Assembly: GCA_046154545.1 (NCBI GenBank) | Contig: JBJXGC010000295.1 | Coordinates: 1-13,397, forward strand | Length of the DNA: 13,397 nt | Source: JBJXGC01 sp046154545 | GTDB taxonomy: Bacteria > Chloroflexota > Dehalococcoidia > Tepidiformales > Tepidiformaceae | Direction of reading: 5' to 3' | Part shown: piece by piece, positions 5,870 to 12,033 of the stretch | How the letters are laid out: the number at the start of each line of letters is the position of its first letter | Numbering within the stretch: position 1 is the stretch's first letter | Notes under the pieces: generated by a model | Databases searched by the model: none | The model's input: only the letters and a program-made list of their open reading frames with translations | Told to the model about the DNA's origin: nothing | Position numbers and translations under genes: made by a program

Positions 5870-7078
5870 ATGCAAGCCCTCGACGACCTCGTAATCCTCG
5901 ACCTCAGCCAGCACATCGCCGGGCCCTACGCGACTAAGCTCATGGCCGACTACGGCGCCGACGTCGTCAAAGTCGAGCGTCCGGGTGTGGGCGACATCGC
6001 CCGCTCGTTCGGGCCCTTCCTGGGCGACGAACCGGGCCCCGACCGGAGCGGCCTCTTCTTCTTCCTGAACACGAACAAGCGGTCGGTCGCGCTGGACCTG
6101 AAGTCCGACGACGGCAGGGCCGCGGTCATCGCCCTCGCCCGCAAGGCCGACCTCGTCGTCGAAAGCTTCACGCCCGGGACGCTCGACCGGCTCGGCCTCG
6201 GCTGGGACGTCCTGCGGGGCGTGAAGCCTGACCTCTCGCTGGTGTCCATCACGAACTTCGGACAGACCGGCCCCTACCGGGACTACCGCCTCACCGAGGT
6301 TTCGCTCTACGGGTTCGCCGGCGAAATGTACTCGATGGGCATGACGGACCGGGCGCCAACGAAGATGGCAGGTACCGCCGCCCTTTTCGAGTCCGGGGCA
6401 GCCATCGCCCCCGCCCTGATGGGCGCGGTGTTCGCCGGTGCCGGCAATGGTGTGGGCCAGCACGTCGATATCTCGCTGGCCGAGACGCACTTCGGTGGGG
6501 TCGACCGCCGCCACGCGACCGCGATCGCCTGGCAGTTCAGCGGCCGCAAGACGTTGCGCGCGGCCGGCGGCGCAACCGGTATGCCCCAGGGCATCTACCC
6601 CTGCGCCGACGGATATGTCGATTTCACCAACGCCGGCCTTCGCCCGGACCGGGTCGCGGACATGCTCGGGTACGCCGACTGGCTCAACGACCCGGTCTAC
6701 GCAGACCCCCAGGCGCGCCTCAACCCCGATGTCGTCGAAGCCTGGAACGCAAACTTCCTGGTCTGGTGCCTCGAACGGACGAAACGCGAAGTCTGGGCCG
6801 AGGCGCGCCGCGCGAAGGTGATGTGCGGGCCCCTGTTCACGACCCAGGACATGTATGAGGACGATCACTTCCGCGACCGCGGCTTCTGGGCGAAGGCCGA
6901 GCATCCTGTGATGGGAGAGGTCGAGTTCCCGGGCCGTCCCTTCATCATGCAGGAGGGTGGTTGGGCCGTCCGGCGGCCCGCCCCGCTGCTCGGTGAACAC
7001 ACACGCGAGGTCCTGGCTGAGGCCGGGCTGCCCGGCCCCCAGCTAGAACGGCTGATCGCCGCTGGAGGCCAATCATGA
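5870..7078 (+). CDS. Class III (CaiB/BaiF) CoA-transferase family protein lacking the catalytic Asp
   Basis: 402-residue member of the formyl-CoA transferase-like family, which moves CoA between organic acids. Family signatures are HIAGPYATKLMADYGADVVK (15-34), NTNKRSVALDL (67-77), NFGQTGPYRDYR (129-140) and GVGQHVDISLAE (194-205). In this family the CoA-carrying Asp lies about 25 residues before that last motif, in a segment like AD-Y-x-x-G. Here the segment reads TAALFESG and Leu172 aligns with the Asp. This protein alone should therefore not form the aspartyl-CoA intermediate by the standard mechanism. The start is uncertain: the frame is open back to a GTG at 5780, but family sequence begins at ATG 5870, 33 nt after the -10. 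The next gene overlaps by 4 nt (ATGA). A non-catalytic subunit of a heteromer is the best explanation. Confidence 0.88.
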   Translation: MQALDDLVILDLSQHIAGPYATKLMADYGADVVKVERPGVGDIARSFGPFLGDEPGPDRSGLFFFLNTNKRSVALDLKSDDGRAAVIALARKADLVVESFTPGTLDRLGLGWDVLRGVKPDLSLVSITNFGQTGPYRDYRLTEVSLYGFAGEMYSMGMTDRAPTKMAGTAALFESGAAIAPALMGAVFAGAGNGVGQHVDISLAETHFGGVDRRHATAIAWQFSGRKTLRAAGGATGMPQGIYPCADGYVDFTNAGLRPDRVADMLGYADWLNDPVYADPQARLNPDVVEAWNANFLVWCLERTKREVWAEARRAKVMCGPLFTTQDMYEDDHFRDRGFWAKAEHPVMGEVEFPGRPFIMQEGGWAVRRPAPLLGEHTREVLAEAGLPGPQLERLIAAGGQS

Positions 7079-8403
7079 CCGCGAAAAAGCCACTCGAAGG
7101 CGTCCGCGTGCTCGACCTCTGCGTCGTCTGGGCGGGGCCGTTCGCCACGATGCTCATGGGCGACCTCGGCGCCGAGGTCATCAAGGTCGAAAACACCCAC
7201 GTCTTCCAGCCGATGACCAGGGGCGCCATTGCCCGCCCACCACAGTTCATCCTCGACGCCGCCGTGGCCTGGGGAGGCGGCTACCCTGGCAACGTCCCCG
7301 GCGACCGGCCCTGGAACTACAACCCGACCTTCGTCAGCCTCTACCGCAACAAGAAGAGCGTCACCATCGACATCCGCACACCCGAGGGCAAAGAGATCTT
7401 CGGCCGCCTGGTGGCCATCTCCGACGTGGTCTACGAGAACAACGCAACCGGCACGATGGAGAAGCTCGGGATCACCTTCGAGTGGCTGAAGTCGATCAAG
7501 CCCGACATCATCATGCTCCGCGTTCCTGCCTACGGGAGCACCGGGCCGTACTACAACGCTCGGGCCCTCGGCGTCCACCTCGAGGCGGTAATGGGCCATT
7601 CGCTCCTTCGCGGCTACGACGACGCCGACCCGTCTTCGAACACGGCGATCTACTCCGGTGACTACATGGCCGGAGCCCAGGGGGCGTTCGCCGTGATGAC
7701 GGCCCTCTGGCACCGCAAGAAGACCGGGCACGGCCAGCTCATCGAGATCGGCCAGGCCGAGAACGCCTCCGCCATGTTCACCCAGGCGATCATGGACTAC
7801 ACCCTCAACCGCCGCGTCCAGGAGACGATCGGCAACCGCGACATCCACGGCCGCTTCCCCTGCGGGGTCTACCCTTCGAAGTCGCCGGGCACCGCGGAGA
7901 CCCAGGACGACCACTGGATCGCCATCCACGTCGAGGACGACACCCAGTGGCTCGCCTTCGGCAACGCCCTCGGCGCCCCGGCCTGGACGGCCGACCCGCG
8001 CTTCGCAACGAACGCCGGCCGGGCCGAGCACTCCCGCGAGATCGACCGCCAGATCGCGGCCTGGACCGTCGAGCGCGGCGACTACGAGGCGATGCACCTC
8101 CTCCAGACGAACGGCATCGCGGCAGCGCCCGTCCTCGAAGCGTCACGCATGTTCGATGACCCGCACCTGCGGGCCCGCGGCTTTCCCCGCAAGCAGCAAC
8201 TCGAAAACGGCCAGGCCTACGAGTTCGTCGGCCCCATCTGGAACTTCACCGGCACACCGGTCGAATTTGCCCAGCCGCCCGTCGCCCTCGGCGAGCACAA
8301 CGAGTACGTCTACAAGACGCTCCTCGGTTTCAGTGACGCGGACTACGAGGCCATCCGCGCGCGCGGCGACCTCGGCATGGATTACGACCCGAGCATCCCG
8401 TGA
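7075..8403 (+). CDS. Class III (CaiB/BaiF) CoA-transferase, catalytic-Asp-containing partner
   Basis: 442-residue CoA-transferase family protein with WAGPFATMLMGDLGAEVIKV (19-38), YRNKKSVTIDI (90-100), AYGSTGPYY (152-160) and TGHGQLIEIGQAE (217-229). The catalytic Asp is present at 196 in IYSGDYMAG. The ATG at 7075 overlaps the upstream stop (ATGA) and has GGAGG 6 nt before it, so translation is probably coupled with equal production of both subunits. Known two-subunit class III enzymes include benzylsuccinate CoA-transferase BbsEF and the Chloroflexus malate CoA-transferase SmtAB. The acid substrate cannot be told from sequence. An insertion at about 48-80 relative to the partner (ARPPQFILDAAVAWGGGYPG region) may shape the substrate pocket. 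Confidence 0.92.
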   Translation: MTAKKPLEGVRVLDLCVVWAGPFATMLMGDLGAEVIKVENTHVFQPMTRGAIARPPQFILDAAVAWGGGYPGNVPGDRPWNYNPTFVSLYRNKKSVTIDIRTPEGKEIFGRLVAISDVVYENNATGTMEKLGITFEWLKSIKPDIIMLRVPAYGSTGPYYNARALGVHLEAVMGHSLLRGYDDADPSSNTAIYSGDYMAGAQGAFAVMTALWHRKKTGHGQLIEIGQAENASAMFTQAIMDYTLNRRVQETIGNRDIHGRFPCGVYPSKSPGTAETQDDHWIAIHVEDDTQWLAFGNALGAPAWTADPRFATNAGRAEHSREIDRQIAAWTVERGDYEAMHLLQTNGIAAAPVLEASRMFDDPHLRARGFPRKQQLENGQAYEFVGPIWNFTGTPVEFAQPPVALGEHNEYVYKTLLGFSDADYEAIRARGDLGMDYDPSIP

Positions 8404-8413
8404 CACGTGAGGG

Positions 8414-8419
8414 TAGAAT
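8414..8419 (+). promoter_or_regulatory. -10 box, leaderless promoter of the protease-like gene
   Basis: TAGAAT ends 6 nt before the ATG at 8426, in the 22-nt gap after the CoA-transferase gene. There is no Shine-Dalgarno sequence at this start, so a leaderless transcript is likely. Confidence 0.5.
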
Positions 8420-8425
8420 GGATGC

Positions 8426-8893
8426 ATGGCCATCGCACCCGCACCAGTCTTCATCCTTGGCAAGCACGGACGTGAAGTGGGACAGGTAATCGTTGAGGCA
8501 ACACTGACCAACGAATTCGACGTGGCCCTCGCGGACCGAGGGCTCGCGTCGGCGGAAGACATCCGCTCTGTGACGGTTTCCGACATGCTCGTGGACACCG
8601 GCGCTACGTCCCTCGCTCTCCCCCTCGAGTTCATCCGGCGGCTTGGGCTTCGGCACTTCCGCGATGTCGAGGTGCGGACGGCGAACGGCGACGCCGTGGT
8701 AGGTCTCTACAAGGACGCGACCATTTCGCTGCTCGGCCGCAGCGGCACCTTCGAGTGCCTCGCCCTCGCCGACGGGACGACGCCGCTCCTTGGTTGCATC
8801 CCGATGGAATGGCTCGGACTTGAGCCAGACCTCGCGAACCGCACGTTGCGCGTCCTCCCCGAGTGGGGCCGCGATACCTACCTCATGCTGTAG
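8426..8893 (+). CDS. Retropepsin-like (clan AA) aspartyl protease domain protein
   Basis: 155-residue single-domain protein. The aspartyl protease motif is SDMLVDTGATSLALP (52-66; DTGAT at 57-61). The hydrophobic-hydrophobic-Gly motif TTPLLGCIPMEWLGL (118-132) matches the second conserved element of bacterial retropepsin-like domains (typically LLGxxxLExLGL). One Asp per chain means it would act as a dimer, as in retroviral proteases. No signal peptide or membrane segment is visible, so it is probably cytosolic. The target is unknown. It has its own leaderless-type promoter directly behind the CoA-transferase operon; I see no functional link to it. Confidence 0.82.
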   Translation: MAIAPAPVFILGKHGREVGQVIVEATLTNEFDVALADRGLASAEDIRSVTVSDMLVDTGATSLALPLEFIRRLGLRHFRDVEVRTANGDAVVGLYKDATISLLGRSGTFECLALADGTTPLLGCIPMEWLGLEPDLANRTLRVLPEWGRDTYLML

Positions 8894-8897
8894 CCCG

Positions 8898-8932
8898 CCG
8901 CGGACGCTGGCGCAGCCGCGCCGCAGCCGCGG
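8898..8932. terminator. GC-rich hairpin after the protease-like gene
   Basis: GGCGC-AGCC-GCGCC (8909-8922) forms a tight inner stem, and CCGCGG at 8898-8903 and 8927-8932 can extend it outward with internal mismatches. It begins 4 nt after the stop codon, as expected of a terminator, but no U-tract follows (TTCACGG), so intrinsic termination is uncertain. Confidence 0.3.
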
Positions 8933-9002
8933 TTCACGGTTGTACGCACGGCGCTGAGACGGATCACAAGTGCGGCGCAGGGCGGAGCCGACGAAGGGCT
9001 CA

Positions 9003-9081
9003 TCCGTAGCGCGCGCGTAAGCAAGCGCCGCGCTGGCCCACCGTCATCGCTCTGTGGAGCCGCGTGATCACCGGCATCGCC
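9003..9081. repeat. Intergenic repeat, copy A
   Basis: About 78 bp. The first 27 bases (9003-9029, starting TCCGTAGCGCGCGCGTAAGC) are identical to 9102-9128. The rest matches copy B imperfectly, including GGCCCACCGTC and TCTGTG. The centre TAGCGCGCGCGTA is nearly palindromic. The function is unknown. Confidence 0.75.
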
Positions 9082-9101
9082 CGCACGCATGGTTAGCCCC
9101 G

Positions 9102-9180
9102 TCCGTAGCGCGCGCGTAAGCAAGCGCCACACAGGCCCACCGTCGTCGGTCTGTGAAAGCGGCCGATCACGGCCTCGCCA
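9102..9180. repeat. Intergenic repeat, copy B
   Basis: Second copy in the same orientation, offset exactly 99 bp from copy A. The core of 27 bases is identical; the downstream half differs by scattered substitutions and a small indel. Two copies are too few and the spacing too loose for a CRISPR. It resembles a dispersed intergenic repeat family. Confidence 0.75.
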
Positions 9181-9276
9181 GGGCACCATCCCCAGCCCAG
9201 ACTCGCCAGCCCGGCGCCCGCTTCGCGCCAGATCGTGGACCCGCCCCCACGTTGCCTGGCGCGGACCCGGCTCTGC

Positions 9277-9282
9277 TAGAAT
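9277..9282 (+). promoter_or_regulatory. Extended -10 box ahead of the leader ORF and methyltransferase
   Basis: TGCTAGAAT (9274-9282) has the same TGCTARANT form as the boxes at 5078 and 5832. It ends 6 nt before an ATG at 9289 and about 116 nt before the methyltransferase start. Confidence 0.45.
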
Positions 9283-9288
9283 AGACCG

Positions 9289-9309
9289 ATGACCCACCCG
9301 CCCAACTGA
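9289..9309 (+). CDS. Possible leaderless six-residue leader peptide
   Basis: ATG to TGA encodes M-T-H-P-P-N. Its start is placed 6 nt after a -10 box, the same geometry as four predicted leaderless genes in this window. The methyltransferase begins 89 nt further on with a Shine-Dalgarno sequence, unlike those genes, as expected if it is translated from inside a longer transcript. A complementary pair GGCCC (9315-9319)/GGGCC (9334-9338) could form a structure just after the stop. It could equally be a chance ATG in a plain 5' leader. Confidence 0.3.
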   Translation: MTHPPN

Positions 9310-9398
9310 CCCCGGGCCCTTCCCCTGGCACGCGGGCCGCCGCCCTGGTGATCGTCGCAATCCCATCGTTACCGCGAACACACACCAGGAGTATTTCC

Positions 9399-10121
9399 AT
9401 GCGTCTCTATTCCGAACTCGCGGGCTGGTTCCACCTGCTCACCCACCCGAAGGACTACGCCGAAGAGGCTGCGGCCTACGCGGCGATCATCAAGAGTGCG
9501 CTCCCGGGCGCGCGCACCGTCCTCGAACTCGGCTCCGGCGGCGGTAACAACGCCTCGCACCTGAAGGCCCACTTCAGCTGCACCCTCACCGACCTCTCGG
9601 CCGAAATGCTCGCGATCAGCCGGCCACTCAATCCGGAGTGCGAGCACATCCTCGGCGATATGCGCACGCTCCGGCTCGGCCGCCAGTTCGACGCCGTCTT
9701 CGTACACGACGCCATCGAGTACATGACGACGCTGACCAGTCTTACCGAGGCGGCCGAGACCGCCTTCGTCCACACCCGGCCGGGCGGTGTCGCGCTCTTC
9801 ATCCCCGACGGCACTGCGGAGACGTTCGAACCATCGACCGACCACGGCGGCCACGACGGCGACGATGGACGGGCCCTCCGCTACCTCGAGTGGACGCTGC
9901 CGCCGAAGCCAGGCGAAACCTCGTACGACGTACACTTCGCCATGCTCCTGCGCGAGGACGGCGAGGTCCGGCTCGAACACGACCGCCACACCTTCTCCCT
10001 CTTCAGCTACCAGCAGTGGGTCGATGTTCTCAGCCGCGTGGGCTTTACCGTCTCGTCGCCCGCGCTGGATCATGAAGACGCGGACGGGCAGGTAGCCTTC
10101 CTCTGCTTGCGGCCTGCGTGA
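9399..10121 (+). CDS. Class I SAM-dependent methyltransferase
   Basis: 240-residue Rossmann-fold methyltransferase. SAM-binding motif I is VLELGSGGGNNASHL (41-55), the acidic end of strand 2 is Asp65 in LTDLSAEML, motif II region is LGDMRTLRLGRQFDAVFVHD (85-104), and motif III region is TRPGGVALFIP (126-136). The C-terminal part, with YDVHFAMLLREDGEV and SLFSYQQWVDVLSRVGF, is typical of small-molecule methyltransferases. The acceptor is not predictable. I place the start at ATG 9399 because CAGGAG lies 7 nt upstream and the family sequence begins there; the frame is open further upstream but with no similarity. The M20 peptidase gene follows after 37 nt, with its own -10 box. Confidence 0.9.
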   Translation: MRLYSELAGWFHLLTHPKDYAEEAAAYAAIIKSALPGARTVLELGSGGGNNASHLKAHFSCTLTDLSAEMLAISRPLNPECEHILGDMRTLRLGRQFDAVFVHDAIEYMTTLTSLTEAAETAFVHTRPGGVALFIPDGTAETFEPSTDHGGHDGDDGRALRYLEWTLPPKPGETSYDVHFAMLLREDGEVRLEHDRHTFSLFSYQQWVDVLSRVGFTVSSPALDHEDADGQVAFLCLRPA

Positions 10122-10145
10122 TCTGCGCGTGACGGCATTGGCGGG

Positions 10146-10151
10146 TAGGAT
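10146..10151 (+). promoter_or_regulatory. -10 box, leaderless promoter of the M20 peptidase gene
   Basis: TAGGAT ends 7 nt before the ATG at 10159, without a Shine-Dalgarno sequence. This supports ATG 10159 over the in-frame GTG at 10129. Confidence 0.45.
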
Positions 10152-10158
10152 GCGGGCC

Positions 10159-11478
10159 ATGTCCGCTGCCAACCCGCCAATCGACTGGGACCGCCTCGGC
10201 GCCGAGGCGGTCGATATCCTCTGCCGCTTCCTCCGCATCGATACGTCGAACCCGCCGGGGCGCGAGCGCCTCGCCTGCGACTTCCTCGGCGCAATCCTCC
10301 GGACCGAGGGCATCGACTACACCCTCTACGACGCGGGCGATGACCGCGTCTCGCTCCGGGCCGTCCTCAAGGGGGACGGCTCGAAGCGTCCCTTCATGCT
10401 CCTCAGCCATACCGATGTCGTCCCCGTCCAGCGTGAGTACTGGGACGAGGACCCGTTCTCCGGGCTCATCAAGGACGGGCATATCTGGGGCCGGGGCGCC
10501 CTCGACATGAAGGGCCTCGGCATCGCCCAGCTCATGACCTTCCTGACCGTGAAGCGGCTTGCCATCCCCCTCGCCCGCGACCTCGTCCTCTTCGCCCAGG
10601 CCGACGAGGAGGCGGGCAGCGAGTACGGCATGCGCTTCATCGTCCGCGAACATCCCGAGACCCTCGACGCCGAGTACGTGATCAACGAGGGCGGCGGCGG
10701 CTCGACCGAGCTCTTCGGCGTCGAGCGGCCGGTCTACTCCGTCGCCGTCTCCGAGAAAGGCCCCCTCTGGCTCCGCCTCGTGGCCGAGGGCACGCCAGGC
10801 CACGGCTCCATGCCCCACGACGACAACGCCCTCGACCGCCTCGTCCGTGCCCTCTACCGCGTCCAGACCTGGGAACGCCCCCTCGCCGTCTCGCCGGTCC
10901 TCACGGAGTATTTCAGCCGGCTCAAGCGGGCGGGCATCTACAAGGGCGAAGCCACGGCCGACAGCCTCGCCGAAGCGGCAAAAGAGGACCCACGCATCCG
11001 CGCCTTGCTCATGGACACCATCAGCGCGACCACCACCGCGGCCGGCATCAAGCACAACGTCATCCCCGCCCGGGCCGAGGCTACCCTCGACTGCCGCCTC
11101 CTCCCCGGAGTCGCCCCCGACGTCTTCCAGGCGGCGCTGGAGCGCGTCATTGACGACCCGAAAGTCCGCATCGAACGCGTCCACGTCCGCTCGTCAGACG
11201 CGAACCCGATCGACAACGAGCTCTTTCGCTGCATCGAAGACGTCGTCCACGACATGATCGAAGACGCCGTGGTGGTCCCCGGCATGACCGTCGGGTTCAC
11301 CGACAGCGCCGAACTGCGCAACCGCGGTCAGATTAGTTACGGCTTCTCCGGCGGCCTCACCTCGCCCGACCTGGTCCGGGGCGTGCACGGCCACAACGAG
11401 CGGGTGAGCGTCGAGAGCTTCAAGCTCAACTGCCAGATGGTCTACGAAGTCACCCGCCGGATGTGTGCTCGCGAGTAG
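10159..11478 (+). CDS. M20-family (ArgE/DapE/carboxypeptidase-like) zinc metallopeptidase or deacylase
   Basis: 439-residue cytosolic two-zinc hydrolase cleaving amide or peptide bonds of small substrates. Metal and catalytic motifs are present in order: SHTDVVPV (His84, Asp86), GRGALDMKG (Asp116, bridging), ADEEAGSEYG (Glu150 general base, Glu151), INEGGG (Glu177), PGHGSMPH (His215, lid/dimerisation domain) and GVHGHNERVSVESF (His410 zinc ligand). It is therefore probably active. The exact substrate (N-acyl amino acid, dipeptide or carbamoyl compound) cannot be told; it is not a clear match to ArgE or DapE proper. Its 3' end overlaps the convergent 182-aa gene by 29 bp. Confidence 0.92.
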   Translation: MSAANPPIDWDRLGAEAVDILCRFLRIDTSNPPGRERLACDFLGAILRTEGIDYTLYDAGDDRVSLRAVLKGDGSKRPFMLLSHTDVVPVQREYWDEDPFSGLIKDGHIWGRGALDMKGLGIAQLMTFLTVKRLAIPLARDLVLFAQADEEAGSEYGMRFIVREHPETLDAEYVINEGGGGSTELFGVERPVYSVAVSEKGPLWLRLVAEGTPGHGSMPHDDNALDRLVRALYRVQTWERPLAVSPVLTEYFSRLKRAGIYKGEATADSLAEAAKEDPRIRALLMDTISATTTAAGIKHNVIPARAEATLDCRLLPGVAPDVFQAALERVIDDPKVRIERVHVRSSDANPIDNELFRCIEDVVHDMIEDAVVVPGMTVGFTDSAELRNRGQISYGFSGGLTSPDLVRGVHGHNERVSVESFKLNCQMVYEVTRRMCARE

Positions 11479-11998
11479 CGGTCCCCGCGGTGTCAGCGAT
11501 AGGCATCCGCGCGAACCGCTGGACGATGCTTCGGACCGCGTCCGCGAACGCCGGCGCCGCAACGGCCCCCTTCTCCAGCTCGCTGATCAGCGCTTCGACG
11601 GCCACCAGCAGGCAACGGAGCCGCAGCCCTTCGCGCAGCACCCACCGTGGCGGCGCCGCTCCGTCCGCAGCCATGGCCGCCAGCTCCGGCCCGGAATAGC
11701 ACCCCGCGTCGCGGAGGTAGGTAGGTGCCGCGAAGAGCTGGATGGCCCGCGCGTCCGGGCTTGCGCCATGCGCGCCAGCTGCCTGCATCCCCGGGAATCG
11801 CCTCCACCCTGACTGGCAGGTGCCCTCGAACGCGTGCCACGCCGCTACCGTCCCGGCCATCACGCCGGACGGGTCGGCGAACGCGCTTGCCACCCGGCCC
11901 GCGTCACCCAGCCATTCCGCGGCGGCACTCGCCACCGATTCGGCGGAGGCGCCGCCGGCGGCCATCTCCCGCAGCCCTTCAACCAGCGTCCCGGCCAT
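11450..11998 (-). CDS. Hypothetical protein, alanine-rich, 182 aa
   Basis: I do not recognise this protein. It starts MAGTLVEGLREMAAGGASAE, is rich in alanine and likely mostly helical, and has a distinct central segment TCQSGWRRFPGMQ (59-71) and a helical stretch LREGLRLRCLLVAVEALISE (120-139). No signal peptide, membrane helix or known active-site motif is evident. Codon third positions are strongly GC, as in the real genes, which supports coding. There is no ribosome site, but TATGCT lies 6 nt before the ATG, the leaderless geometry seen elsewhere. It lies 35 nt downstream of lpd on the same strand, and its end overlaps the convergent M20 gene. Confidence 0.65.
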   Translation of the reverse strand: MAGTLVEGLREMAAGGASAESVASAAAEWLGDAGRVASAFADPSGVMAGTVAAWHAFEGTCQSGWRRFPGMQAAGAHGASPDARAIQLFAAPTYLRDAGCYSGPELAAMAADGAAPPRWVLREGLRLRCLLVAVEALISELEKGAVAAPAFADAVRSIVQRFARMPIADTAGTATREHTSGG

Positions 11999-12004
11999 GC
12001 CCCA

Positions 12005-12010
12005 AGCATA
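12005..12010 (-). promoter_or_regulatory. -10-like box, leaderless promoter of the 182-aa protein gene
   Basis: On the minus strand TATGCT ends 6 nt before the ATG at 11998, in the 35-nt gap after the lpd stop codon. It is weaker than the TAGAAT boxes. Read-through from lpd is also possible. Confidence 0.35.
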
Positions 12011-12033
12011 CGCCGCGCTCCGGCCCAGCCGCC

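Larger units (their letters stand above)
8894..9398. other. 505-nt gene-poor stretch with hairpin, two-copy repeat and leader region
   Basis: No convincing protein-coding gene of normal size lies here on either strand; open frames in it are GC-driven and lack family sequence. It holds a GC-rich hairpin just after the protease gene, a two-copy repeat of 99-bp period (9003-9180), a -10 box (9277), a 6-codon open frame (9289-9309) and an 89-nt segment leading to the methyltransferase ribosome site CAGGAG (9386-9391). Confidence 0.7.

Noticed and set aside
5831..8097. Two long minus-strand open frames opposite the CoA-transferase genes
   Set aside because: The translations are low-complexity Val/Asp/Gly/Arg-rich sequence typical of antisense GC-rich DNA; the plus-strand genes have unmistakable family motifs.
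9003..9180. CRISPR array
   Set aside because: Only two imperfect copies with a 99-bp period, the repeat longer than the gap between them, and no cas genes.
10045..11184. Minus-strand open frame of 379 codons opposite the M20 peptidase
   Set aside because: No recognisable motif, and all M20 zinc-site residues lie on the plus strand.
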